From Undaria pinnatifida (taxonomy: Eukaryota; Sar; Phaeophyceae; Laminariales; Alariaceae): a stretch of 64,000 nt of DNA. The position numbers were made by a program, and so were the translations under genes. Where the stretch lies: assembly GCA_012845835.1 (NCBI GenBank), contig JABAKD010000106.1, positions 124,001 through 188,000 on the forward strand, written 5' to 3'. The notes beneath the pieces were generated by a model, which did not search any database, was not told the DNA's origin, and was given only the letters and a program-made list of their open reading frames with translations. Of the stretch, positions 31,277 to 42,159 are shown piece after piece (position 1 is the stretch's first letter; each line of letters begins with the position of its first letter).

Positions 31277-32202
31277 TTCTACCGCAGTTGTAATACTTCG
31301 CACAGGCACGGGCGTATTGTTATACCGGTACTATTTTTTTGCGAGACGTACTTGTAGGTACAGTTGAAATTGATGCTTAAGTAGAGAATATTACTTAATG
31401 CAGCAGTTCTTTTTTTTCAACTATAAGTTACAACTGCTCGCCAGTTACGTATGAGTAAAGGTGGAACTGTTTGTCGTACGAATTTGAGTCAACGATCGTA
31501 CAGCAACAAGCTATGTTCTACCGAAAATGCGTACGAGTATATATTCCAGCATTAAGGAGTAAACGCTCACAAAGATTACCTATCTTATGCTCTTCAGCGT
31601 ACGATTAGTATCAGACAGTTTATCGTTATATGGGTATCCTAGGATCATATTGAAGTGGCGTGGTTAACTTACAGCAATTACCTTTGTTTGTTTGTTTGTG
31701 TCTTCTTTTTTCGGGATATAGTTCGACGATGGACTATGACTACACCCATTATAGTCTATTATAGTACTATCAGTACTCGTAACTCTATCTGTTTATTATT
31801 TTTCAACTACGGAAATGCCCAAGTACATAAAACTAAAACTGAAGAATGAGAGTGTTTCATTTTGTCGTGATGGACACTTGTCCACAATTCTCTTTTTTTG
31901 TTTAGTATGGTTTATCTATTTGGTACAATTTAGGAAGAAGCGTGTTTAAAACCCAGAAGACGTAATTTTACGACTATTTTTCTAGGGTATTTTTAGGTGG
32001 TAATTACACCAAGAGTAGTTTTTGTGCGTATATATCCTTGTAAGGTTTTACTTTTTTTAAATGTGTGAACAACATGGATACATCTATAATGCCGCGGTCA
32101 TTACACCGGACTGAATATATGACCCATTTGTTTTTGATGATTAATAACTAAATTTGTAAGTATGACGCTTCTCTAGCAATATGACTTTGCACTATGAGGG
32201 CG
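31277..32202 (+). other. AT-rich non-coding interior of the Copia element
   Basis: No RT, RNase H or integrase motifs on either strand. It apparently replaces the deleted pol region. Confidence 0.6.
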
Positions 32203-32627
32203 TGTTGAGAGTATGAATCTTGGATTCAAATATAAGTTAATGCCCAGTCTATTCGAGCAGTTTATTTCCACGAATGAGATATGCAGTCGAATCTTACGTT
32301 GAATCTTCGGTGGAACGTAAATGTAAAGGAATATTCGAGTATGTTAAGGTTGTGCCCGTTGTCCCGGTATTCTACCGGACTACGGCTGGCCATTGTTCCG
32401 TGATGATCAAATGGTGATGCAACCCGCCATGATCACTCTTCTTACCCCCCCTTCTCTCCTTTTTCTCCTTCCTCTTCTTCTTTCTTTGGCCTCAAGCGCC
32501 CTTTCCACACGATCCCCTTTTCTTTCTATCACAGGTGATCTTAACAGACACTTCGGTGCCACCTCTGCATCTCTTCGCGTAGAAGACAGATCTTCCACAC
32601 AACCATGGTGTCCACAGGCTATTCACA
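32203..32627 (+). repeat. Copia 3' LTR
   Basis: Matches the left LTR end to end with scattered substitutions and short indels. The CAAAC duplication follows immediately. Confidence 0.92.
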
Positions 32628-32904
32628 CAAACTACGTCTGGGTAGTTGGGTATCCATGTGAAAATATCATGAAAGCTAACAGAGTAGGCGAACACCTATC
32701 GTCACGCATAGGACACTAGAGTGGTACATCTTCAAGAACAAATCCGGGTACTCGTGGGTAAAACGTTTAGTTGTCAATGCTCGTCACGGATACATAGTAC
32801 TCTTACACTCAGGGTCGTTTGCAGCTCGGATTCCGCCAACTCGCGAGTACCGAGTACCCGGGTACTCCCTGTTTCATGCCTGGTAATCCCGGGGGTGGTT
32901 AGGT
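32628..32904. other. Unrecognised sequence
   Basis: Short GAGTAC/GGGTACTC words recur near 32,740-32,870; nothing else was recognised. Confidence 0.35.
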
Positions 32905-33426
32905 TTGTCCCTTAAACCACGTTTAATGTGCAGTGCATCGTGCAAGTTCTGCAGGGAACCATTTGTTCGGATTTATTTTAAAGCAGTTGATTTTTTGCAA
33001 ATATGCCAACGACACGAAACAGCACGAGGAATGGCAGTACGACAGCCGGGGCTGCTGAGGTTCCGCCGCATCGCTGCGCTCGAGTATCCTGCGAACCCCT
33101 TCACCAGGTGGATGGGGCACCGTGAATAGTTTCCTATTCTCAAAGAGCTGGCATCGCGCGTGCTATGCATTTCGGCTTCTTCAGCATCGGTAAAGCACCT
33201 TTTCTCCAACATAGGGCTGACCTTGACGAAGACGCGGTGGAGGCCCAAGATAACCAGAGTGGGTCAGCTTGCTACGGTGCGTAGCGCAGTCACCAGCGCT
33301 CTTCTAGACAACTATATTGTTTTCGTGGAGAAGTTGGTTAGGACGCCGATGTCGTTCGCCAGCCGTTGTTGTATGCGCCGTAGCTTCAAGCCGAGTTCTT
33401 CGAAGGTCGTACTTCGCACGCCTTGA
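32905..33426 (+). pseudogene. hAT transposase C-terminal (dimerisation) remnant
   Basis: Two open segments in the same frame, separated by a TAG at 33,127-33,129, read through the hAT C-terminal dimerisation signature. A tryptophan context FTRWMGHRE is followed by LKELASRVLCISASSASVKH and LFSNIGLTLTKTR. In hAT transposases this region has the form W-W...L..lA..vL.ipaSSa.sER.FS..G...t..R. The Arg of sER is replaced here (KH), and the upstream catalytic region is not recognisable. The hAT terminal inverted repeats were not found. The copy is a pseudogene. Confidence 0.75.
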
Positions 33427-33664
33427 ACGGTAACTTGCACTAGAGATTTTGAGGGGCAGGGCGGTGGTTTTCATTGCTGGCGTTGTTCAAAGCTTGCCGC
33501 CCCTACTTTTTGCGTGGATTTTTCTTGTTTCTTCTACCAATCGTGTCATGTGCTCCCACCTTCAACCTAGCGTGAGGTTACAGTAGATACAAAGAAGTGT
33601 TTTCGAGTCGTTCTCACCGGATTTTCCTCCGCTTCATTTCTTATTGTCGAGGTGTACCTGTTGG
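33427..33664. other. Unrecognised sequence
   Basis: No feature recognised between the hAT remnant and the tandem repeat. Confidence 0.35.
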
Positions 33665-34310
33665 TTTTGCCTTGGGTCTTGGCATATTTGACTTTTGGCC
33701 ATGTTAATGTGTAGATGGCTTTCGGAACGCTCCCCCTGGCAGGAGCGTCCACCTTTTGGCTTTTTCTCTGGTAAATGTAAATCTTACGCTGTATTTTGGC
33801 ATGCTTGAGTTTTGCATGATTTATGTCGATCGCTTTCGGAAATCCCCCGGCAGAAGGTTTCGCCCTCTTTATCTTTCTCTGGTACGCGCTGTATGTACTA
33901 CTCTGTCATATTTGCATACTTGATTTTTTCCTGACATGTGTAGATCGATTTCCGAACGTTCCTCCCGATAGGAGGTTCCATCCACCCTTTTTGTTGTCCT
34001 CTGGCACGTAGAGCGCAAGTATCACACAGCTTGCGAAAATGAGTATCGACGAAATCCAGGATGTCACAGCTGATATAATGCTGTTTCCCTTTTATTTGCT
34101 GTCTTTTGGGCATGCATGTTTTTTCTGATGCAGGTCCAACATATTTTGATTCAAGAACGTCCCGCCCGGTAGGAATTGCCACGTTTTCGTCACTTCCTTG
34201 GCATGTAGTACGCCCTAACCTAGCAATCTTATGGGTGTTCTTACATTTAGCCTGGTTTTTGTGCGGTAAATCGTTTTAGGGACGTTCTTCTCTGGTACAT
34301 GTCATACGCG
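33665..34310 (+). repeat. Degenerate tandem repeat, about 110-120 bp period
   Basis: The order GGCAT(A/G)TTTGA(C/G)TTTT, ATGTGTAGATCG(C/A)TTTC, GAACGTTCC(C/T)CCCG, GGAGGTT and CTCTGGTACGTG recurs about five times (starts near 33,671, 33,796, 33,905, 34,100 and 34,225). A short FB1/FB2-like terminus (34,015-34,083) interrupts it. Confidence 0.65.
34015..34083 (-). repeat. FB-type terminus fragment
   Basis: ATCACACAGCTTGCGAAAAT then GAGTATCGACGAAATC and GTCACAGCTG match the outer end of the foldback families. Confidence 0.6.
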
Positions 34311-34319
34311 TACATATAA

Positions 34320-34773
34320 CACTGATGCGTTCTTTTCACGACCGTCCGATTTATCCCCGTAAGGGATTTTAAGTTTCCGCACACAGACTGAGTAACCCCC
34401 CACCCCGCCCCCCGCTCCCCGCTCCTTTTCAAACTCCCCGGCCCCCCGCCTCGGCCCCCACGCCCATAATAACGCCGCCTTCCCCTCACCGGTTATACGA
34501 CTTACAGGATACACTTGACAAACGGATGCATTCCTTCGACAGCTGTCAGATTGTGTGCCCCTCAAAAACGGGTTATATAGTTTCCGCGCACAGATTGGTG
34601 AACATCACCCTGTTGACCCTGGTACAAGCTACGCTGTAGGTCCAAAGGAAGTGGCCGATCTGCATCTTTAATGAGGACACGCATCCAGTAGTACGCGCGA
34701 TCGGAGTATCACACACAGCTGACAAATATGAGGTTCGACGAAATCTTCGATATCACAGCTGGGGTGTTATTGT
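34320..34773 (-). mobile_element. FB1 arm, single, diverged
   Basis: C-rich inner part (34,388-34,470), CCCCTCACCGGTTATACGAC, GTTTCCGCGCACAGATTGG and the end TCACAGCTGGGGTGTTATTG. It is more diverged than the arms at 48.7 and 62.5 kb. Confidence 0.7.
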
Positions 34774-35636
34774 TTTTAAAATACATTACGAGTACGCTGG
34801 GTTTTATGGTGGTACGGAAAGTGTAACATACAACATATCAAGACGCACTGTAGTTTATTTAGTTTTACCTTTCGTGACGAGACAACATAGCTAGTAGAGG
34901 CGGGAGCAGCCGTTTTAGTTAGTGTTGTATTTTGGGTGTTTTTCGCAGGGTTTCCCACCCTTGCGTAACATCTGCGCGCATAAGGGAGTCGTTTTACGTA
35001 CGGTTGCCCCCCCACTGTTCTTGAACGAAATCGCCGGTTGTGAAACCAGCTCCCTCCATAAATATCTCCTGAAATAAGGTGCCCATTGCCACCCCAACGT
35101 CATGGTTCGATAGCCTTCGCGCAAACAAGAACATATGTGAAGACAGTTTTCTTATAGCATCCTTTGTGTGGAGCAGCCATATATGGCGGGGGCTATCGTA
35201 GAATCAGTCAAGAGTATTGCTCAAAGCCACGAATTGATATCGTGCCAATGAGAACGAGGATTGCTTATTTCACTCGAATCACGTCTGACTTGCGCGGCCT
35301 GAGCAATGAAACGGAATGGTGCGCAAGGTCAACGACACGCTAAAAAATCGCTTGGTCTTAATATCTACTGTAGTTTAAATGGTTGGTCCACCTGCTTTGA
35401 ACACACGAATACGTATGGTATTTGTGTATATACATTGCAAGGTTACCCTTCGGGATGTGGGTAACTCGAAATCCCGGGGGCGTCGCAAGGCGAAATGGGA
35501 GACAGACACCGGTAACACACGTATGCATATTTTTCCACCTATAATATAATGGTGTCACGCGTACTCACATGGGTAAATCCCACTGCCCTTCTTAGAGGAA
35601 GCGCGTGGCATGAGCTAGTGCATTGCTCCAACGAAA

Positions 35637-35672
<36 letters not shown>

Positions 35673-36162
35673 CGTTAGTGTTAGTGAGCGGGAAGAGTGT
35701 GATAGCGGTGGGTGCACGTTGTACTGATGCTGATGTATGACGAATTGTTGGTGGTCAGGGTATGCTGTATACGGTACGTGGAATAGTGCTCGTTGCTGTA
35801 GTCTATAGTACGTCACATGTGTTTGCACTTGGTGGTAAGGGATGGGGTTGACCAGCCAATGTCAGTTGCTCTTGGATGTTGTACAATGATTAAGTCGTTG
35901 GCAGCAACATTTTCTGTATGTGTGGCATATGTACGTTTTAGGGTTTTCCATGAGTTGGAGATAGTGTTCGACGCTTTGGTACTGTGTTTGAGGGAAACCG
36001 AAACCTTGTTGTACTCCTCGTTTGTCCCGGTAGAAAGTAGAGCTAGATGATAGAGTTCCCGCCTGAACCTGCCACTACTTGATGCATGTGATGAAAAAGG
36101 TATGCGTATGCGATATGCGTGTGCGGTAATAGCAACAGACCTAGAACCGATTCACCCAGCCA
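34774..36162. other. Unassigned region with a (TAG)n tract
   Basis: (TAG)11 lies at 35,638-35,671. Small ORFs on both strands have no recognised motif; nothing else repeats within the window. Confidence 0.35.
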
Positions 36163-36471
36163 ATTCGGTCGCCCCGGTGGCGTATAAGGTTATCTTCGAG
36201 CCTGTATAGGTACGGTTCGTGAGTTCGAGCCCCGCCGAGTGCATGCTGGTATAAGTTCGCTGACTTTTTCTTGTGTACAAATTGACGTCCGGAAAACGCG
36301 AGAGCGTGAGTTAGCAACACTCGATGAAAAATCGACGAGCAGTGGGATTGCTGAACCCTATGTGCGATAAAAACTGAAGGAAAGAACCAGGGGGGAAAAG
36401 GGACGACACCTGTGACCACGACTTGTCCAGAAGCTGGACAGTAGAAGTGTTACAAAAAAAAACAAAAACAA
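36163..36471 (+). mobile_element. tRNA-derived SINE, copy 3
   Basis: The head GGTCGCCCCGGTGGCGTATA carries the A box and GTGAGTTCGAGCCCC the B box. The body GAGAGCGTGAGTTAGCAACA and the 3' region GACGACACCTGTGACCACGA are followed by an A-rich tail (36,450-36,471). It is the most complete copy, about 300 bp. Confidence 0.82.
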
Positions 36472-37234
36472 GTAGAATGGCGTCATAGGCACGTCGCGAA
36501 CGCTGAAATAGAACTGTACCCGATTTTGGCAACAGCAGCACCGTGTATATACCTGAGTTTGGCTATCGCTAATAAGGAGTTATATATCCGCCACAGAGCT
36601 CGGCCGAGATCCAGCCATGCTTCATAGTGTACCCATGGAAGGTTCGCTTGCCCCGTGGCCGAAAGTGCGAGAAGAAACACTCGGCCGCCGGAGAGCAGCG
36701 AGCCAACAAGAAAAGATGAAGATCATATTTTACATATATGGGTGCGTAAGTACATCTGTACACTTCGTGGCCTGTTTTGGCCTACGAAAACCATAATGGC
36801 AAGTGTCCCGTCGAATTCTGTACCCGCTGCATTATCAACCCTCTGTTGATTGAAATGTTAGGGACCAACCAACTTGAAGGAGGTCACGACTACCCTTGGA
36901 CTCGTCTCTCGACGAGTACCCGGTTACGCGCCTAAAACAATGCCAAAACGTCGCGAGTGCCCGAGGGGTTTCCCCAGACCTTTGTGCTCGTCGGCCGCGA
37001 GTACTCGGAAGGTTACAACTCGACAGGGCACAGACAATGTACTCGATACTTAGATAACACAAAGATCGGGCGTGGCCGTCTATCGGCGACCCCATTTTAT
37101 AATAGTTGCACATTAAGGATGTGCCTAAGAGAAAGGGAATGTAAGACCGTACCAAGACGGGGACCGCCCGTAAGGACAGCTGCTCTATCGCTATAGCGGG
37201 AACACAGGGACGCATAAGAAAGCGCACGATTACG
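36472..37234. other. Unrecognised sequence
   Basis: A 164-codon minus-strand ORF (36,835-37,329) runs into the repeat below and has no recognised domain. Confidence 0.35.
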
Positions 37235-37335
37235 AATGCACTTGAGTTAAATCGACACACGACGCGTCTGAAAATACGTGGAAGTGTGGTGAACTTAACC
37301 TTTAGTTTCCCCCATGCGCCGGGGGACAAAATAGA
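37235..37335 (+). repeat. Dispersed repeat R3 (SINE-like 3' end), copy 1
   Basis: AAATACGTGGAAGTGTGGTG and a CCCCATGCGCCGGGGG hairpin-like end recur at 42,938-43,018 and, inverted, at 54,962-55,070, where an A-rich (or T-rich) tail follows. A common 3' end with a tail suggests a retroposed family. Confidence 0.6.
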
Positions 37336-37885
37336 GAAAAGGTCGAGGTGCTACATGTATTTGAAACATATAGACTATGTCATTGAAAAATGTGGGTTTT
37401 GTCGGGCGTGGTTTTAGGCACAGGCATATGCGAAGGTAGGTGTTGATGCGCTGCATAGAGGAATTGAAAAGACGAAACAAAAAGCAAATAAGATGGTTGT
37501 ATATTTTGTATACTTGTAGTAGGGGGGACTGTGGAGTTGTGGATAGGCGAGAAGTAGACGGGAATAGAATGGAAAGAAAACTACTGTTGAAAAAAATAAA
37601 CCGTGGATGAAACGTAATACAATGTAATAGAAGGTCAATTGGCAAGTTGGTAGCCAGACCTTAGCTGATTCCGGAGAAGGATTCGGGCGGCATGGCATGC
37701 GCCGCGAGCGCTGGAAGGTAGGATACGAATTCCGTTAAAAAATTAGGTGGAAAAGTCTTATCACAAATGCATGAAAAAAACACATCAATTAGAGCCGTCA
37801 GACCAAGTCCTTAGTCTACAACTGTGTACGCGCAAAATGCAAAACTCACGCTGGAAGTAAGACCATATCTGATTCGGTGATGGAA
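37336..37885. other. Unrecognised sequence
   Basis: A 116-codon minus-strand ORF (37,295-37,645) is Phe/Leu-rich and has no recognised motif. Confidence 0.35.
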
Positions 37886-38135
37886 AGCTGGTGGAACTCT
37901 TGAGGCGTGCCAGCGTCGGCCGGTACGGAAGAGAAAAATAAGTTGCCGTTACTGCTGTTTGTATTGGAAACAAAATAACAGGGCCACCTCCAACAGGTAC
38001 GAAAACACACCATCGATGAAAAGCTACGGGTACTCCTGAAGTATGCCAGCGCCGGCCGGTATAGCGAAGAAAAAACAAGTTGCTGCTGCTGTTTGTATTA
38101 AAAACACAATAACAGGGCATTCTCCAACAGGCACG
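37886..38135 (+). repeat. Two-copy tandem repeat, about 122 bp
   Basis: TGCCAGCG(T/C)CGGCCGGTA and TTGC(C/T)G(T/C)T(A/G)CTGCTGTTTGTAT recur in both copies (37,888-38,008 and 38,010-38,130), each with an AACAGGSC...CCAACAGG end. Confidence 0.7.
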
Positions 38136-38184
38136 AAACACACCCACGAATAATTCCACACATTACCCACGGACTAAATCATCC

Positions 38185-38490
38185 GCCCGAACCAAACAGC
38201 AGTACAGCAGTGAATTAGTGTGGGGACTACCAGGTATCAAACTAGTGTGGTACGCATAAAAAAACAAAATACCCGGTCCGTCTCCCACAGGCGCGAAAAC
38301 ACACCCACGAACTACACCACACGTTCTACTCACCCACGTGAAAACCCACCGACAAAGCCACTACAGCAGTACAGCAGTACAGCAGTACAACAGTACAGCA
38401 ATGCAGCAGCATGTACGGCAGTATACCGGTACGCGAGGAGCCTTTGGTTAGTTGTGGAGGCTTGAGGACCCGAAGCCCGGTAAAGATCGA
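38185..38490 (+). repeat. Repeat R4, left copy, with (ACAGCAGT)n
   Basis: CAGCAGTGAATTAGTGTGGG to TTGAGGACCCGAAGCCCGGT. It matches 39,200-39,555. A (CAGTA)n-like tract lies at 38,362-38,402. The LINE below lies exactly between the two copies. Confidence 0.7.
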
Positions 38491-38494
38491 ATTA

Positions 38495-39193
38495 AAAGTT
38501 GTGGGCCTTCTAATGGCGGTCACAAGATAGCGTAAGACCGCCCTGACTTCTTCGCCTTGTTGCGTTCTCTCCCAGGTGCCATTGATGATGGACGTGATAC
38601 CCTCTGTTAGACCAATGCCATCCTTAGCCAGTTCTTAGGGTCTGCTAGTATGACATTTTTCTTTTCTTTTTTTTTTTCGTTTTTCTCTTCTTTTTTCTTT
38701 GCCTTGCTTCCTCTTGTCTTTTCTTTTCTTGCTTTTCTTGTCTTTCTCTTCTCTTTTCTTGCCTTCTTCGTTTTGTTTCGTTTTCTTCTCTTTTCTTTCC
38801 TTTCCTTTATCTTCTTTTTCTTTTCTTTGTTTCTTTTCGCCCATGGACCTACGCCTGTCGTGCGTATGCGTAGTGATATATACTACGTGTAATATATATA
38901 CGTGGTAGTCTTCATTGGGTGGCAATCGGAATAGATAGTTGGTTTCTCCAGGCGTGAGTAATGAGACGTATGCACCGGCATGGACCTGGCACATCGTAGA
39001 CTGACTCCCGATTTCACTTCTATAGTTTGTGGTGGAGGCATGAATTGCGTCAGCTCTGATATATGCGTGTACCACCTTGGGTTATGTGTGTGTTTTCCCC
39101 TGGGGTATTCCTTAGCTCCAGAGTGACTGGAGCTTGTCCTGTGACCACGGACTTGATTATGCGAGTTAATGTGAGAATAACAACAACAAAAAA
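38495..39193 (+). mobile_element. LINE 3' end, 5'-truncated copy with (CAA)n tail
   Basis: It is collinear with 16,565-17,270: GTTGTGGGCCTTCTAATGGC, AGGGTCTGCTAGTATGACAT, a pyrimidine tract (38,655-38,840), CGTGGTAGTCTTCATTGGGT, GGAGGCATGAATTGCGTCAG and GAGTTAATGTGAGAATAACA. Only 3' UTR sequence was inserted. Confidence 0.88.
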
Positions 39194-39195
39194 AT

Positions 39196-39560
39196 ACGGG
39201 AAAACAGCAGCACAGCAGTGAAATTAGTGTGGGAAGTTATATATTCAAATTAATGTAGTACGTACATAAAAACAAAACAGGGCTCTCTCCTACAGGAACA
39301 ATCCATACCCACTATACTACACGTTCTACCCACCAACGTGCACCCCCACCACCTACCGATCAAGCCACTACAGCAGCACAGCAGTGCAGCAGTATGTACG
39401 GCGGTAACCGGTACGCGGGGAACATTTTGTTGGTGTCGGAGTCTTGCGATCAAGCCACTACAGCAGCACAGCAGTGCAGTGCAGTATGTACGGCGGTAAC
39501 CGGTACGCGGGGAACATTTTGTTGGTGTCGGAGTCTTGAGGACCCGTAGCACGGTAAGAA
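39196..39560 (+). repeat. Repeat R4, right copy, with an internal 91-bp duplication
   Basis: CGATCAAGCCACTACAGCAG to GTTGGTGTCGGAGTCTTG is present twice in tandem (39,357-39,447 and 39,448-39,538), nearly identical. The whole unit matches 38,185-38,490. Confidence 0.8.
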
Positions 39561-40030
39561 ACGTGGGGAGGTTCGTAGTTTTAGGACCCCCTCCATTTCG
39601 TGCAGTATGGCAGTACGCACCACCGCGTACACCAACACCAGGAGCTGGGTGGGATTTGCACTTTCTTACTTTTCTCCATGTTACAGGAGACACCGCGAGT
39701 CGTCCCCGGGAAAGTTGTTACACACCCCGTTCGCGGAGTTGGGATTCGACGGCCGTTGTCTCCCTGGGGACACCGAGGGCTGATGTGTGGGGCGGGCGGG
39801 GCACGTTAGTACGGTCGCTAAGGGCCGGGCGGCGAGCGGTATAGCGGAGAGTTGTAAGTGCACTGTTTAATGCAGAGCTATCCCTTAGATATGTCAAGTA
39901 TGTTCATTTAGGAAGAAAAGCATGGAGCTTCTGCTATTGTTTGGCCTCGACTGAACCGAAGCCAAGGAACGGGGACCGTTGTGTTCAGACACATGCCACA
40001 GCATTTTAGAGACGCACCAATGTTGTTCTG
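39561..40030. other. Unassigned region
   Basis: A 102-codon plus-strand ORF (39,536-39,844) includes an acceptor-like CTCCATGTTACAG ending at 39,687 but no recognised domain. Confidence 0.3.
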
Positions 40031-40578
<548 letters not shown>

Positions 40579-41029
40579 TGTTAAATTAATAGGTGGGGGG
40601 CACAGAGTGCCCCCTGCAGGTCTGCCAATTGAGCAGGTCCTCGGAGAGTACTCACTTTCGTTCCTTCGTAGAGATGTAGCTTTATTCGTTTCCACCAGAG
40701 CCCGGGATAGCTTCTGAGATCGGAGGCGCGTGCCTCCGATCTAATTCCTAACTTCCCCGAATATAAACCGCCAACCTTATCATACGAAACCCATCCAAAT
40801 GATCTCAAATTCGGATATCTACAGGCCTTTCGAGGCCGTATCTTAACACTAGCCCACCCTGATGAGTCGCATATGCAGAAATATGGGAGATTCGGGGAAA
40901 CTCCGGTTCTACGAACTAGACCATGAGTCGAAGATGCGGCTCCTCAAACCCCACTCCCACACCTCTAACCGTCTGGCTATGGAGCCAGGAACATGCGAAG
41001 AGAAGCAGTAGAAAGAAAAACAGCAATAG

Positions 41030-41725
41030 TCACCCATCAAAAACCTGCCGTATGCCGCCGGTGTGGCGGGGGGGCAGAAAAGGCTCTAGAATCTGCCGCA
41101 TGCCGCCGGTGTGGCGGGGGGGGCAGGAAAAGGCTCTGCGGTAAACCAACCACAGAAAAAGTACTAAAAAAAAAGTACGAGTCGATGGCCGATCTTGGGG
41201 CTTGTGCTGGCAACTCGCGGATGTGCTGTGCAACATGCTGGCAGAGCGCGGAGCAAACAAGTCTGATGGGTGGGGCTCGGGCAGTTCCACTGCTGAGTGG
41301 TCTATGACCAGCTGGCGGTGAACTGATGCGGCCAAAGGCCGGGACGAGGGGTGTGCTCCGAAGAGCAGTGTCGTCCGCCCGTACTCGGAAAGTGTCCTCT
41401 GTGTGGTGCGTGCCCAGCAACCAACAGGAGGGACCAAAATTCGAGACGAGGAATGTGCTCCGCAGAGCAGTGTCGTCCGCACGTACTTGGAAGGTGTCGT
41501 CCGTGTGGTACGTGCGCGGCGACCAACAGGAGGGGCCCCTGCCATCTCACTGCTGTTGTGGTCGCCGTTGTAGGAGGAAGGGCGCTCCCTCCATTGAGAA
41601 GCCACCCGAGAAGGAACAGGGGTTGTGGGCTCGATGGAAAGCAAAAGCAAAATCGCTACGAAAAAAAAAATCGGAGAAACCGGAAGAACGCTGCCACAAT
41701 AGCACATCAAGCTCGACGACGCCAC
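41030..41725 (-). CDS. Uncharacterised sense ORF of the LTR269 element
   Basis: This 231-codon open frame begins within the primer site region (non-ATG; the first ATG is six codons in, MCYCGSVLPVSPIFFF) and fills the interior. It has a hydrophobic N-terminal stretch (FFFVAILLLLSI) and two related repeats containing YVRTTLLCGAHSSSR and YGRTTLLFGAHPSSR. It ends in duplicated PPRHTGG(M/I)RQ. No family was recognised. The opposite strand also has long ORFs over the same repeats, with a regular Cys pattern, so the true coding strand is uncertain; the element's orientation favours this one. Confidence 0.4.
   Translation of the reverse strand: MASSSLMCYCGSVLPVSPIFFFVAILLLLSIEPTTPVPSRVASQWRERPSSYNGDHNSSEMAGAPPVGRRARTTRTTPSKYVRTTLLCGAHSSSRILVPPVGCWARTTQRTLSEYGRTTLLFGAHPSSRPLAASVHRQLVIDHSAVELPEPHPSDLFAPRSASMLHSTSASCQHKPQDRPSTRTFFLVLFLWLVYRRAFSCPPRHTGGMRQILEPFLPPRHTGGIRQVFDG
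41042..41140 (+). repeat. 51-bp tandem duplication with GCCGCCGGTGTGGCGGGG
   Basis: Two units, each with TGCCGCCGGTGTGGCGGGG (a small hairpin plus G-run) and CAGAAAAGGCTCT. The same pair is present in the copy at 22,023-22,127. G-run length differs between copies and shifts the frame of any ORF through it. Confidence 0.85.
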
Positions 41726-41737
41726 TTGTTAAATTAA
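41351..41737 (+). other. Antisense Cys-rich ORF in LTR269
   Basis: A 128-codon ORF contains two modules, CSEEQCRPPVLGKCPLCGAC and CSAEQCRPHVLGRCRPCGTC, each followed by (P/A)ATNRR. The spacing C-x4-C-x7-C-x2-C-x2-C is conserved and looks like a metal-binding knuckle. It lies on the strand opposite to the inferred LTR sense strand. It could be chance, or a captured host fragment. Confidence 0.35.
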
Positions 41738-41999
41738 TAGGTGGGGACACAGAGTGCCCCCTGCAGGTCTGCCAATTGAGCAGGTCTTCGGAGAGTACTC
41801 ACTTTCGTTCCTTCGTAGAGATGTAGCTTTATTCGTTTCCACCAGAGCCCGGGATAGCTTCTGAGATCGGAGGCGCGTGCCTCCGATCTAATTCCTAACT
41901 TCCCCGAATATAAACCGCCAACCTTATCATACGAAACCCATCCAAATGATCTCAAATTCGGATATCTACAGGCCTTTCGAGGCCGTATCTTAACATCCT

Positions 42000-42145
42000 C
42001 CTCCTCCTCCTTTAACTACCACTACTTCTACTACTATTAGTCTGGACTACTTCTACTACTTTTACTACCACTACTGTTTCATACTCTTACTTTCACCAGA
42101 ACTATTACCACTACTTCTTCTACTACTAAAACTTCTACTACCCTT
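42000..42145 (+). repeat. (TCC)n/(CTA)n microsatellite, right part
   Basis: TCC units followed by TACTACC(A)CTACTTCTA-type triplets; the continuation of the array left of the LTR element. Confidence 0.85.
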
Positions 42146-42159
42146 CTCTATTCAGCAGC

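Larger units (their letters stand above)
28887..32627 (+). mobile_element. Copia-type LTR retrotransposon, complete ends but pol-deleted
   Basis: The left LTR (28,887-29,319, 433 bp) and right LTR (32,203-32,627, 425 bp) both start TGTTGAGAGTAT and end CTATTCACA. The 5-bp duplication CAAAC flanks the element (28,882-28,886 and 32,628-32,632). A primer-site-like GGTTATAAGCC follows the left LTR directly and a purine-rich GAGGGCG precedes the right LTR. The interior encodes a Gag and an aspartic protease, then only a scrap of the region between integrase and RT; integrase core, RT and RNase H are missing. The 3.7-kb copy is therefore non-autonomous. LTR divergence (several indels and substitutions) indicates it is not very recent. 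Confidence 0.9.
40579..41995 (-). mobile_element. Complete LTR269 element (1,417 bp, TCCT target duplication)
   Basis: The LTRs are 40,579-40,848 and 41,727-41,995 (270 and 269 bp), with ends TGTTAA and TTAACA and a 4-bp TCCT on both sides (40,575-40,578; 41,996-41,999). The minus strand is sense: 2 nt inside the right LTR lies TGGCGTCGTCGAGCTTGATG (candidate primer site). The purine-rich CAGGGTGGGCTAG touches the other LTR, and the LTR contains AATAAAGC. The 878-bp interior has one long sense ORF but no gag, protease, RT or integrase motif, so it is non-autonomous. Further LTRs of the family are at 10.6, 11.3 and 22.3 kb. Confidence 0.9.

Noticed and set aside
36165..36240. tRNA gene
   Set aside because: A and B boxes are present, but acceptor and anticodon stems do not form; the same head recurs with a shared SINE body.
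38635..39075. 146-codon Lys-rich minus-strand ORF
   Set aside because: Antisense of the LINE pyrimidine tract.
41734..41955. 73-codon minus-strand ORF, recurring in three places
   Set aside because: It lies wholly within the LTR269 LTR; repetition reflects LTR copies, not a conserved gene.
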